Source of the DNA: Engraulis encrasicolus
Taxonomy: Eukaryota; Chordata; Actinopteri; Clupeiformes; Engraulidae
Direction of reading: 5' to 3'
Length of the DNA stretch: 64,000 nucleotides
Assembly (NCBI RefSeq): GCF_034702125.1
Contig: NC_085871.1
Coordinates: 32,816,248-32,880,247, forward strand
Shown here: piece by piece, positions 1 through 12,231 of the stretch
Layout of the letters: each line of letters opens with the position of its first letter
How positions within the stretch are numbered: the stretch's first letter is position 1
Translations under genes and position numbers: made by a program
The notes under the pieces: model-generated
What the model saw: only the letters and a program-made list of their open reading frames with translations
What the model was told of the DNA's origin: nothing
The model's database searches: none

Positions 1-319
1 GATTACGATTCGATTCGATTCGATTTGTTTAAATTCACTTCTACAATGCATTGCAATGCATTACATTTCTATTGAAAGCAAAGCAGATGTTTCATCAGTC
101 AGGATGAGGCAATACAGGTAGTCAGATACTGAGCAACATTTTATTGGCTGTTTTCTGTATCAGTCTTGCTTTTATTTAATTTAACATTCATTTGCTCCCG
201 AAATATCCACGGAAGTAATTGAAACTTAAAAGAAATTGCCGCATGGATTATGGAACTTGCCGCATTGAATTGAATTGTCCATGCCCCGCAATGCAGAATC
301 GATTATTGTTGACACCACT
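1..319. mobile_element. hAT-like MITE, right-hand portion, cut by window edge
   Basis: The segment opens inside an AT-rich repeat with runs of GATTC and GCATTGCAATGCATT and ends with ATCGATTATTGTTGACACCACT, a terminus that reads in reverse as AGTGGTGTCAACAATAATCG, resembling a common fish hAT-type MITE end. The left end lies outside the window, so no target-site duplication can be checked. The family is assigned by recognition only. Confidence 0.4.
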
Positions 320-1309
320 AAAAATTACACATGCAATGTCATAATTACGAGCTAAGAATTAAAGATATGTCTGCCAACAATGGAGAGGAGTATTAAAGGG
401 GCTCCAGGTAGGAATAAAAGTTTAATTAATAACTGTCCCGAGTCGACCGGTGGTAATGTGAAAAGTAATAAAATTACACCTAAATATTTCAAACAACTGT
501 ATATGTGTGTTGAAGGAATGCAATCTAATTGCAAAACAACCCATGTGTTGGGTGGAGTGGCAACAAACTGCAAAATGGAGGGTGTGGGCCGTGGGGGGCA
601 CTGAAGTCATACTTGAGGCAGCAAATGGACAAGGGTCACCCCTGTTCGTGCATATGTGTATGTGTATAGTTGATCTGGTGTATGTGTGCACGTGCATGCA
701 TGTGCTTGAGCTAGTGTGTGTATGTGTGTAGTCCATCACTTGTCAATATGCACAGGCCTCCAATTGCAAAACACAGGCCTCTATCTGTCACCACAGTGCA
801 TACTGTGAGCATCCAGGAGATTCATCACCCCTATGACGGCCTTGTTTCCCACCTGCGAAAGGGCACTTGACGGGAAAAAGAACACTGTTATATAATCTCA
901 CCCATATAAAGAAAATCACCCATCTGAAAAATCAATGGCAATTGTTGACTGTCCTTGAAATGTCAGTGTTTATTTACACACAACAAATTGTGTACCAAAC
1001 AAAACACGTGTACCAAAACAAACACATTTTTTTGCACTTTAATTTGGTCTGCAATTTGATTTTTTTTTTTAAACCAACAACAACAAAAAAACGTCAACTG
1101 CACTGAAGTTGCAAAACAAAGATCAGCTGCCCAGACAACAGCAGAGGTTTTGCAGTTTTGATGCACGTCATTCTTTGCTGTTTTAAGGCCGTCCAGAATG
1201 TTGATGATGCTCATTCCCTCACCGGTGACATTGGGAATCAAAGTGCATGCCTGTGAATCACTCTCACTTCCTCACTTACTGGGTTGTGTACTCTACCGCA
1301 TGTGGCCAG
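320..1309. other. No gene recognised
   Basis: AT-rich sequence with several short GT-rich runs (about 650-735). Open frames on both strands are short, overlap each other and lack recognisable motifs or codon-biased stretches. I see no exon, RNA gene or delimited repeat. Confidence 0.5.
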
Positions 1310-1730
1310 CAGTGTTGGGCTGTAATGCATTACTGATTACATGTTACTGTCTTTTCAAAATAATCCCTTACACTACAATATTACTATATTTAAAATGTAA
1401 GGCATTACACTACTGTTGCATTACTTTAGTTACTTTCGCCAAAAGAACTGTAAGCCTAAATATGGATCTGGCAATGTATTCAGTTTAAATCAGGCTCATG
1501 AGTCATGACTTCTTCACCTCCCATCCAGGAGGTGTTTTTGGCAGCATGCAGAGTAAAAACTATCAGTTACAGGAATAGCTTCTTTCTGACCCACGACACT
1601 GAATACCAGTAAAATCCAGGTCATTGTAATGCATTGTAACTTAAGTTATTTAGCATTGGAACTAACTAAATATTACAGTAATGCATTATTGTAATTAATT
1701 ACTTTTGAAATGCATTACTGCCCAACAATG
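1310..1730. mobile_element. hAT-type MITE with 8-bp target-site duplication
   Basis: Terminal inverted repeats read CAGTGTTGGGCTGTAATGCA on the left and, reversed, CATTGTTGGGCAGTAATGCA on the right. The element is flanked by a perfect 8-bp direct repeat GTGGCCAG (1302-1309 and 1731-1738). An 8-bp duplication and CAG-type ends are the hAT hallmark. At 421 bp, with no coding capacity, it is non-autonomous and would need a transposase supplied from elsewhere. Confidence 0.9.
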
Positions 1731-3241
<1,511 letters not shown>

Positions 3242-3458
3242 AGAAAAACTTAAGTGTGTCAGAGAAGAGTACTTAGTAACCTTGTGCAGTCAAAACTGTG
3301 TCAGCATTGGACACCAACCACACACACACACACACCAAGTGTGTCAGGCTACGTGCCTCTCTCAGCGTCTTTTCTTGCTCTCTGGTCACACACGCACGCG
3401 CACACAGTGTAAACATGAGTCCCCAGCTTAAAAACGCACACAGACACAGACACACACT

Positions 3459-3566
<108 letters not shown>

Positions 3567-3662
3567 AAAGTCAAATCAACAGACTTGAGAACATCTTTGT
3601 GGGAACAGTGTGTATGCTTGGGGCTAAAAAGTTGCTGAATGAAAGCACACATAATCCTTCAG

Positions 3663-3734
3663 ATGAACCTGATAGAGGAGAATGACAAGGACGAGGACGA
3701 GGAAGAGTTGGTTGAAGAAGAAGAGGTGGATGAC
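3663..3734 (+). other. Acidic exon-like segment ended by a transposon
   Basis: Directly after a polypyrimidine-type acceptor (CCTTCAG at 3656-3662), 24 codons read through a strongly acidic peptide (M-N-L-I-E-E-N-D, then a run rich in D and E with one LVEEEE motif). The reading stops making sense exactly where the terminal repeat of the element at 3735 begins. Past the other end of that element (5834 on) the sequence is again GAG/GGA-rich. This could be a host coding exon split by a transposon, or just polypurine low-complexity DNA. The second is the more cautious reading. Confidence 0.2.
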
Positions 3735-5833
3735 GGTAGGGACACATAGGAGGCGAAGCGAGCGAAGCGAAGAGAGGCGAAATTCATTGACAGTCAGGGC
3801 CGGTTTTAAGCATAGGCCGGCTAGACGGTCGCCTAGAGTGCAATGTGAAGAAGGAGCGCCGAAATGGCGCTCTCCGATGCGTAATTTTGCGATATGGAGG
3901 TTTTTTTTATGAAGTCGCAATCAACAAAGCATGGCGAAAGCGCTCCTCACGGCAAAACGCCCCTCAGCCAATAGTAATATCGCTTTCAACTGTCTCTGGG
4001 AAGTCTGTGAACCAATAAACAGACAGTCCTGAGAAAGGGGGCGGGACGAGTGACAGCGTGCGATATATTTTGAATTTTGGAGACTCACTCGAGAGACAGA
4101 GAGGGCAAGCGCCAACAGCAGTGTTGCTCTGCTGGGTGGAGAATTATTATGTTCTCATTAAACCAGTCATTGCATGATGCAGGAGTTGCAGAGGGTGTTT
4201 TGGAACTATGTGATTTAATCAGCAACCGTTTGTGATAATGGAAAGCCTAATAATTATGAGGCTACTGTTTGGAATTAGAGGGAAAAAGAGCTTTGCTTTT
4301 GATCTGAGAAATCGCTAGTTAGCATGCTAACATTAGCCAAGTATGCCAAGCAATGAAATCCAGTAAAGTAGCTGTTAGTAGCCTACTCACTAACACCCAC
4401 CTGACATCATAATACTTGCTTAGGTTGACAAGCAATGTAAAGTAAGACTGGTGCCATGTTTAAAACAATTTTAGCTGCCATATCTCCTTCCATCCACTTG
4501 AATGAATTACCTGCTTGTTGTAAGCTTAAAAAAACATTGTTTCCAGACCAGAATGACATAGGCCTTCATTAATCATGTAACAGAACCATGCACAGCATGT
4601 TTTCATGCTGAGTGATGTATTATTGCAGACAAGTGAGGCTATTTACTATATTTTGTATATTATGAAATTCAAAAGCGTGACAGCTCTTCTCCCTTTCTCT
4701 CACCCTGTCCCTCCAGTTCAAACACATAGATAGCCCCCTTCTCATTCTCCTACTCACAAATGCACCACTATTTCCAGTCCAGAAATGAAATTGGTTTGGA
4801 ATCATAGACAGCACAAATGTGTATCTTATTAAAATTGTTATGCTGCCATGCTTTGTGATGCTGTAGGCCGCCTCAACCTCGAACTCAAACTCGCCTAGGG
4901 CGCCAAATAAGCCAGAACCGGCCCTGCTGACAGTTGAACCGTCATCAGGTCGTCACGGCGAATCAAATGGAATGGAATAGTTATGTTGTTGATTTGATTG
5001 GACCGCCGCAGGCGAATTCGCTCATTTGCATAACATTAAACTTTGTTCAATGATTTCGCTTTGCTTCGCTCCTCTTTGCTTGTTTTCGCTTGCCTTCGCC
5101 TTTCTCATAGGAATGAATGGCGAAGTTCGCTTCATGGGCACTTCTGATCCGATTAGAATAGGGATATTTTTCTAGGGATAGGGATTTTTCTAGGGATAGT
5201 TTTCTAATCCGATCAGGAATTCCCTTGTATACGGCCCGATCGGACGAGATTTCTTTGATCGGATCAGAATTCTAATTGGACAAGAAGAGGTGGTGTAGTC
5301 CGATCAGATGGTCCATGTATACACTCTATTCCACTTGGTTGTTTGTGACGCAATCGTGTCACATATTCTAACAAATGAAGCTCTGGTTATCCTAACATTT
5401 TAACGCCATATTGGTCGATGAATTCCTGCAGAACAACTCTCTCCCGCCAATTCTGGCTTCGTACTCTCATCCACAGACTTCTTTCTTGTTTGTGAGGTGT
5501 TTTAAGTAAACTGGTGACAACAGCGCGTCGGAGTGCCGCTGTTACGCACTTGCCCATAAGCACAAGATTAAGTACAGCAGTGTCGCTTCCAGCTGCACTT
5601 TCAGAAAGACTAAAATTATAAATAAAGCAAGCGATACTTTCATGTTTATCGCAGTTTCAACCATATAGCCCGGCCTGTTGCTAACCACTGTCCCTGGTAA
5701 CTGCGCGTGGCAGGTATTCGAACGTTCGAGGTCAATGTACTGTATTCACTTCATTCCGATCAGACTAATCGGATCAGATCTATTCCGATCGGCGAAAAAA
5801 GCGCCATATATACACAGCTTATGTGTCCCTACC
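3735..5833. mobile_element. Composite DNA element with GGTAGGGACACATA ends
   Basis: The left end GGTAGGGACACATA (3735-3748) and right end TATGTGTCCCTACC (5820-5833) are perfect 14-bp inverted repeats. Subterminal AGGCGAAGCGAGCGAAG-type repeats follow on the left and recur in inverse orientation around 5040-5125. CCGATC-rich repeats fill 5150-5300 and 5755-5795. A younger hAT-type MITE (3795-4926) is inserted inside. I see no transposase frame and no clear target-site duplication, so the superfamily is open. Confidence 0.55.
3795..4926. mobile_element. hAT-type non-autonomous element (CAGGGCCGG ends)
   Basis: The left end is CAGGGCCGGTTTTA and the right end, reversed, is CAGGGCCGGTTCTG. The flanks TTGACAGT (3787-3794) and CTGACAGT (4927-4934) match at 7 of 8 positions, as expected for an aged hAT duplication. 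GCCTAG/GGGCGCC motifs sit just inside each end. No transposase is encoded. The inner portion (about 3890-4850) is clearly related to the interior of the differently ended element at 9828-10970. Confidence 0.88.
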
Positions 5834-5863
5834 GTGAGGAGAAGGATGATTAGGAGACCAAAG

Positions 5864-5893
5864 AGGAGGAGGAGGAGGAGGAGGAGGAGGAGG
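5864..5893. repeat. (GGA)n trinucleotide repeat
   Basis: About ten GGA units inside a longer purine-rich stretch (5835-5935) just outside the right end of the composite element. No convincing coding frame extends from it. Confidence 0.9.
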
Positions 5894-5990
5894 TGATGAA
5901 ACAGGAAGAGGAGGCAAAGAGAAAGGAGCAGAAATAGATACACAATCCCCAATGGCCTATCTCTGTGTGTATTTATATTTGTGTATTTAT

Positions 5991-6729
5991 TAGGGCTGGG
6001 ACTCCATTTAATCGCATTAACTAGAGGTTTTGAAATTAATTCATCAAAATCAATCGCATTTTAATCGCATATAAATATCTAACTTGAGAACAGTGAGAAG
6101 TATTTTTTCCCCATGGATTTTGAATAATGACAATTCATACAGTTAGCCTAATCACCAAAATATTGTTTATTTTTTCAATCTGGTAATTAACCAAGATCAA
6201 CAGACCAGTGCAATGTTTTAGGTATCGGTAGGGTTCTAAATTAACACCTGCCAACCAGCCAAATGGTAGAAAAGAAAATGTACTAGCCACTTTTACCCAT
6301 TAGTGAGTGTGTTTGGCTGGTAAGGTTAACGTAGAGTAGACATTTTGATTGGTGATGAAAAAAGTTAATTAAGAGCCCTGAGTATCGATATAGGTAGACC
6401 TTCTGTAAACTATAGCATTGTTTTTTTTTCTTTTGTAGCAGACAATGCTTTCAGCTACATATCTAACATTGTAAAGCCTGACTATTAGAAAACATATCTC
6501 TGTTGCTTCAGAGGCTAGAACAGACTTTGCTGATTTATCAACAGTTGATTACAAAAAAATAGAGAGAAATCAAGCCAATTTGAGCAGGCTGTACTCCATT
6601 AGGCATAATGCTGCCCTCCACTGGTCTAATCCAGAACTATGTAACTATTATAGTGTGGTTTATTTTTCTATCATGTTAATGTTTGTGTAGTCAATTAATT
6701 GAATTTAATCATGTTAAGTCCCAGCCCTA
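5991..6729. mobile_element. hAT-type MITE with nested smaller MITE
   Basis: The left end is TAGGGCTGGGACT and the right end is AGTCCCAGCCCTA, a perfect inverted pair. The flanks GTATTTAT (5983-5990) and GTATTCAT (6730-6737) form an 8-bp duplication with one mismatch. Subterminal sequence carries repeated AATCGCATT motifs. Nothing is encoded. A second, smaller element interrupts it at 6230-6381. Confidence 0.88.
6230..6381. mobile_element. Small MITE nested in the 5991-6729 element
   Basis: The left end AGGGTTCTAAATTAAC and the right end GTTAATTAAGAGCCCT are imperfect inverted repeats. The flanks GTATCGGT (6222-6229) and GTATCGAT (6382-6389) look like an 8-bp target duplication with one change. 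A related stretch containing ACTAGCCACTTT and AAAAAGTTAATTAA occurs at about 40825-40916. Confidence 0.6.
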
Positions 6730-6736
6730 GTATTCA

Positions 6737-6737
<1 letters not shown>

Positions 6738-6792
<55 letters not shown>
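6738..6792. repeat. (TC)n microsatellite
   Basis: TC dinucleotide run followed by a degenerate TG/CG-rich tract to about 6855. Confidence 0.95.
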
Positions 6793-6793
<1 letters not shown>

Positions 6794-6854
6794 GTGTGCG
6801 TGTGTAAGCCTGCGTGCGTGCGTGTGTGTGTGCGTGCATGTTTGCGCGTAAGTG

Positions 6855-6985
6855 TGTTTACGTGGGGGAGAGGAGGTGTTCCTGGGTGTAGTAAATACAC
6901 AAGTGAATTCCCCAGACAACTAGTATAATCAGTCTGATAGACTGCAGCGTCACCGTTTCGCCTCCCTGTGGATCAGGTGCCACAC
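6855..6985. repeat. Direct repeat, copy A (partner 7625-7750)
   Basis: This segment shares long blocks with 7625-7750, including CCTGGGTGTAGTA and CCCCAGACAACTAG in the same order and orientation, with moderate divergence. The palindromic MITE at 7215-7463 lies between the two copies. On the minus strand both copies read VVWGIHF/L-like, but no domain is recognised. Confidence 0.7.
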
Positions 6986-7214
6986 AAGTGAAATCCAGAA
7001 AGTGGACAGCCAGTCCACCATTTTGATCCAAAAAGCTCCAAAACAGCTGATCATAACAAGGCCCTGGAGGGTTTTCCATTGGCCTGCTGTCTATTCCAGG
7101 TCCAGAAAGTGAAAACCCTGCCACAAATTTGATCCAACCAGTAAAAGGGAAGTCACTTAGGCTGTAACCTTCTTGGTGCGTCTTGTCCAGGACGGCAGAT
7201 AATGCAGAGTAAAC

Positions 7215-7463
7215 TGGTCCACTTCGAAAAGACTAGGCCAGGGATGACTGGAGCATTCAGATACTTTTTAGTTATTTTATTGTGGTGCAAACATAATTAC
7301 TGACGTTTCGACGCAGTGTGCATCTTCTTCAGAGTCAAAAAAAAAAAAAAAAAGATGCACACTGCATCGAAACGTCAGTCATTATGTTTGCACCACAATA
7401 AAATAACTAAAAAGTATCTGAGTGCTCCAGTCATCCCTGCCCTAGTCATTTTGAAGTGGACCA
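7215..7463. mobile_element. Palindromic (snap-back) MITE with poly-A loop
   Basis: The arms 7215-7327 and 7352-7463 are near-perfect inverted copies (for example TGTGGTGCAAACATAAT against ATTATGTTTGCACCACA) separated by a short loop dominated by a 17-A run. TGACGTTTCGACGCAGTGTG-type sequence lies next to the loop. The palindrome includes TGGTCCACTTC at its outermost edge. No target-site duplication can be resolved because the symmetry extends to the boundary. Confidence 0.8.
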
Positions 7464-7624
7464 ATTAACTCTCCATTTGATCCAACCAGCTCTGATTGAG
7501 CAGACCACAATGAGTATTCAAGACAAGTAGACCAGTTACTTGATGAGATCACCTGCGTTAGAAGGGGCAGAGTTTTTTTTCCAATTCAACACCTCTGCCA
7601 AATGTTCGATCTCTGCGTGTATTG

Positions 7625-7750
7625 TTTTCATGGGGGAGGAGGGTGGTATTCCTGGGTGTAGTAGTTCATACCGAAGTGAATCCCCCAGACAACTAGGTGA
7701 AAACAGGGTGAGGATGACTGCTGTGTCTGCATTTTGCGGTCTCCTTGGAA
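7625..7750. repeat. Direct repeat, copy B (partner 6855-6985)
   Basis: Second copy of the block described at 6855-6985, diverged by substitutions and small indels. The surrounding 7464-8157 sequence has no recognisable gene. Confidence 0.7.
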
Positions 7751-8157
7751 GATGAGAGGATGAGAAGATGAGAACAGGTCCCCTGGGCGACATGCTTGCT
7801 GTGGCGAGGGATTTTACTTCTGATCCAGGATTTTGTGACTTCTGCCTTCAGCGGTGAGCCAGCAGTCCATCCTGACAGAGGGCACAAGCGATAAAATAGG
7901 CAGGGAAAATGCCTACATGACAATCCGGAAACATTCACAAAAATCTTCATCCTCCTCTTCCTCCACTGACCTTTGACCCCATACTGACCAAGGTCTGGTC
8001 GCCACAAAAGTTGCGCTGGTCCTTGACAGCCAATCAAAGAGGAGGAAATGCAACCATGGCAACTCCTGCTGACATGACAGTACTGCATGTACTGTGCGTA
8101 CTACATGTCCCTGTGTGTGGGTAGAAGAAGAGGTGAGGTGAGTGGTAAACAGAAATG

Positions 8158-8430
8158 TTTAAAGGGACACTGTGCAGAAAATGGTCAAAAAAGGTACTGC
8201 AACTATGCTGCTCATTGAAACTGGGCTGCCTATTGCCAAATTTGATCTTTACATGAAATTTTACTAAGTAATAAACAAATATTTTCTAGTATGGTCCAAG
8301 TAGAGTCATTTTTGCAGATAAAAATGGCTATTTTTGGAAATTCAAAATGGCGGACCATGGAGAAGATCCCCCTTTTCATGTATGAAAAGTGCAATTTTTC
8401 CAGTCAGGATGTGGTAATAGCCTATAGAAA
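8158..8430. mobile_element. Fish repeat, 5' portion (AAAGGGACACTGTG end)
   Basis: It begins TTTAAAGGGACACTGTGCAG and continues with a long AT-rich body containing AAAATGGCGGACCATGGAG. I recognise the terminus and body as a widespread fish non-autonomous DNA repeat. The matching inverse end is not found downstream, so the copy is truncated near 8430, where a different inverted-repeat cluster starts. Confidence 0.6.
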
Positions 8431-8433
8431 GCA

Positions 8434-8580
8434 CTTCCGTGTGCCCATCACGGAAAACAATTCCGTGTCCCGGAGCACGGAAATCAATTCTGTGTCCAGG
8501 AGCACAGAATTTTGGCAAAATCCGTGCTCCTGGACACGGATTTTGTGTCCTTAACATCCGTGTCCAGGAGCACAGAATTT
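8434..8580. repeat. Cluster of five near-palindromic CCGTGTCC/GGAGCACGG units
   Basis: Five units of about 22-26 bp, modelled on TCCGTGTCCAGGAGCACGGA, follow one another. The fourth is in inverse orientation relative to its neighbours. Each unit is itself nearly palindromic, so the whole can form alternative hairpins. Confidence 0.75.
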
Positions 8581-8592
8581 TTGGAGATCAGG

Positions 8593-8594
<2 letters not shown>

Positions 8595-8683
<89 letters not shown>
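8595..8683. repeat. (CA)n microsatellite
   Basis: CA dinucleotides, about 44 units, ending in a degenerate ACGTACACACACGGAC tract. Confidence 0.97.
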
Positions 8684-8684
<1 letters not shown>

Positions 8685-8785
8685 ACACACACGGACACAT
8701 TCTTCTCACCTTTTCACTTCAAATCAGTCACCTTTGTTGTAATGCTAATCTGTAAAATGAGCAGAGAGAGGGAAGAAAGAAAAAG

Positions 8786-8787
<2 letters not shown>

Positions 8788-8871
<84 letters not shown>
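8788..8871. repeat. Compound (TG)n(AG)n microsatellite
   Basis: TG units run directly into AG units, ending in GAGGGGGGA. Confidence 0.97.
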
Positions 8872-8873
<2 letters not shown>

Positions 8874-8986
8874 GGGGGATTGTTAATATTCTCAACAGGA
8901 GTAGCTCAGCATTTCTGTGTCTCTCTGGAGAGGATGGCACATGGGATCACCAATTACCTGAGGCTCTACTAACCCCACAGGACGGA

Positions 8987-9176
8987 CACACACACACACA
9001 CACACACACGCACGTGCACACACAGACACACACACACACACGCACGCGCACACACACGCACGTGCACACGCACGTGCACGCGCACACACACACACACGCA
9101 CGTGCACGCGCGCACACACAGACACACACACAGACACACACACAGACACACACACGGACACACACACACGCACACA
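8987..9176. repeat. Imperfect CA/CG-rich satellite
   Basis: A CA-based array broken regularly by GCACGTGCAC and AGACACAC variants. The alternating purine-pyrimidine character is maintained across nearly 190 bp, which favours Z-DNA. Confidence 0.9.
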
Positions 9177-9320
9177 GTTGTTTTTCCTTAAGTGTGGGGA
9201 CCTTCCATTGACTCCCATTCATATCTAACTAAATAATATCTTACTGCACAGACCAAAACAAACCCTAACGTGTCAGTAAAGAAATGTTTTATACTTTTAG
9301 TATACCAATTACCACAATGG

Positions 9321-9465
<145 letters not shown>

Positions 9466-9827
9466 GACAGAGTAACTGTACAGCATCCCAAGCCCAGCAG
9501 GATGTTGGGATTATGTGTGTTGTAAACAAGGGAAGAGAAAGGGGAGAGAGCAAGCAGCTCAGTTACCATGGCGGCCAATCATCTCTAAGTTCTAACCTAC
9601 AGTGTCCACAACACAAAACACACAGGAAATAAAGGCAAGCAGACAGACAGATACACCGTGAAAGAGAAATACAAACACAAACATGCAGACATCGATAGAA
9701 ACAGGGTCAAAAGCTAAGGACAGTAGTGGAGGACACTAGCAAGGACAACTAGTGATTTAGCTCAGGGGTGACCGATGGAAGAGCATGGCTGTAACTACCA
9801 TTGAGGACACAGAGGTCATGTCCTCGG

Positions 9828-10970
9828 TAAGGGTGGGCGATATATACCGTCTGCGAAATTATCGTAAATGTTGTTTTGACGATGAGTAATTTTGCAATAT
9901 CGAGATATTTTAATGAAGTCGCTAAAATCAACAAAAGCGCTGTGACAGGACTCATTCAGACAGCGACGACAGCCAAGCCTTTCAGCCAATAGTAATGTTG
10001 TTGTGAACTGGAGAATAAAGTCTGTGAACCAATGAGCAGACAGTGCTGAGGGGGGCGGGCTGCAGCGTTTTGCCAGACAGGGAGAGAGAGATTTTCCGTG
10101 TCACTCGTGCACACAGCACTGCTGCTGCTGGGCAGTGGAGGAGAGTTGCTGTTATCCAAATGGTGGATTTACATGAGGAATTCAACCATTAAACCAGCCA
10201 TTGCATGATGCTGAGGGCGTTTTGAAACTATGTGCTTTACTTAGCAACCGTCTGTGATTATGGGAAGCCAAATAGTTAGGAAGATAAATAGCTTTGTCTC
10301 TGGTCTGAGAAATCGCTAGTTAGCATGCTAGTTAGCGAACTAGGCTAAGCAATGTTGTTCTCTACAACTATTAGTGGCTGTTACTCACCACTCAAACACC
10401 CACCTGCATGTATAGATGGCATAACTGCTTATAATACATTATAAAACTATTTTTTATTTACATGGATATGTTTTCATGCCAAGTGATGAAGTATTACTTT
10501 ACAGACCAGAGCATATGCATGTTATTAAATTCAAAAGCTCTTCAGCACAGCATTTCTCCCAACTCTCTGTCCCTCCCCAGTTACAACACAAATGCAGCAC
10601 TACTACCTCCAGTGCAGAATTGAAATGAGTCTGGAATCATGCACAAATAATAGACAGCATAAATGTGTAGCTTTGTTATACTGCCATGCTTTGTGATGTA
10701 GTCTAGTGTATACATGCCATCATTTATGCAGACCTCTTGTTAACATGCAGTTTAGGCTACATAGGCCTACAAATGATCTGCTTTACTTGCCCTGCCCTGC
10801 CAAATTCCCATACAGTACAATTCAAACACATTGATTACCCCCCCCCCCCTCCTGAAATAGGCCCTACTGGTTTTTGCAAGTGTTTTTGGAAATTATCGTC
10901 AAATTATCGTTATCGTGAAAATTCTAAAACTTATCGAGATATTTTTTTTTGCCCATATCGCCCACCCCTA
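9828..10970. mobile_element. hAT-type non-autonomous element (GGGTGGGCGATAT ends)
   Basis: The left end is TAAGGGTGGGCGATAT and the right end, reversed, is TAGGGGTGGGCGATAT. A perfect 8-bp duplication GTCCTCGG flanks it (9820-9827 and 10971-10978). Subterminal ATTATCG and ATATCGAGATATT repeats occur at both ends. It is 1143 bp with no transposase frame. About 800 bp of its interior is related to the interior of the CAGGGCCGG-ended element at 3795-4926. Confidence 0.93.
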
Positions 10971-10978
10971 GTCCTCGG

Positions 10979-11803
10979 TATTTTTTCTGAAATGTAAAAT
11001 GTAGGCCCTATCTATGACCAAAATCGATCTATGATCAACAATGGTAAATTCAGTCTGTATAGGTCACCCCCATTCCCATTTTTTAACTAATGAGTTGAAA
11101 TATCCCGACCATAGACTATTATCAGAATATTAGGAAGCCTCGCAACAGTCATGAGTCAGTCATGGATAGGCCTACACATTGCAAGCAAAGTGCATCCTGA
11201 GTGCATCCTCAAGGCAGTCATGAATGAAAACAAACATTCTAAATGTACAGTATGTAGTACAGGGCACAGTATTTGAGCTCGGTACTTGAAAATGTCTCGT
11301 TACGGCCCTGTGGAAAAGGTGAAGTGTAAGTACTGGACTCTCTCATAGTAGGCCTAATGCATGTGAATGAAGCATTCACAATTAGAAGTACTGTAGTAAT
11401 TTTGTTGCTCACCTTTCTGCATGGATGTGGACTGCCCTGCTGCCACACTGCTGGGATCTGTTGGTACTCCAATGTACACGCCTCCATAATTCCTACAGCA
11501 GAATAGAAAAGAATAGAATACAGTAGAATAGACAGTGTTTTGTGTTATTCTACACAGTACTTCTGGGATTTTTTGGTATACCAATGTGCACACCTCCATA
11601 ATTCCTCCAATAAAGACACAAGGTATAACATCAATGTCTGCAAAAACAAAAATCAGTTTTGGAGATCAGGGCCACTGCCAGCCTTGACTTGGCCTGGGAT
11701 GAAATCATCTGAAAGGGCCACTCTCTCAATACATGTAATGCAATGGGGACCCAATTCTGGGTACCTCTCCCTGGGAATGGGCCGATTTATCATTTCATTG
11801 GTT
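10979..11803. other. Intergenic; contains a 48-bp direct repeat
   Basis: No gene is recognised. Blocks at about 11446-11492 and 11563-11608 share GGGAT(C/T)TGTTGGTA-like and CCTCCATAATTCCT sequence in the same orientation. An AGAATAGAATA-type tract lies between them. Confidence 0.5.
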
Positions 11804-11811
11804 GGCAGAAC

Positions 11812-12222
11812 TAAGGATAGACCAATATACCTGTATATCGGTCCAATATCTGCATATTTTAAGTGTATCGTATCGGCCAATACGCGTGTGGTTTTGGCCG
11901 ATACGCAATATTTATTATTTTATGTCATTCGGGGCTTTTTTAAAAGCACCAAGACACTTATTTTTTTATTACTTGATTGTTAGACATTACTTGATTGTTA
12001 GAGTGGGCGTTTAAATGTTACAAGTTCTACCTCAATTTGATAATGTTAAAGGAATGTTTATTTTTAACTTGAGACCTGGAATATTTGTCATTTTTTAACC
12101 TTTTTTTTTAACCCATATCGGCCCCAAATATCGGGTATCGGAAATCGGGTATCAGCCAAGGGTGATGAAAAAAAAATCGGTATCGCATCGGCCATTAAAA
12201 AACCTGTATCAGTCGACCCCTA
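11812..12222. mobile_element. MITE with TATCGG repeats and 8-bp duplication
   Basis: The left end TAAGGATAGACCAATATA and the right end TGTATCAGTCGACCCCTA are imperfect inverted repeats. GGCAGAAC is duplicated perfectly at 11804-11811 and 12223-12230. Internal GTATCGGCC motifs recur on both strands near each end. There is no coding frame. A Tc1-like relic starts two bases beyond its right-hand duplication. Confidence 0.88.
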
Positions 12223-12231
12223 GGCAGAACA

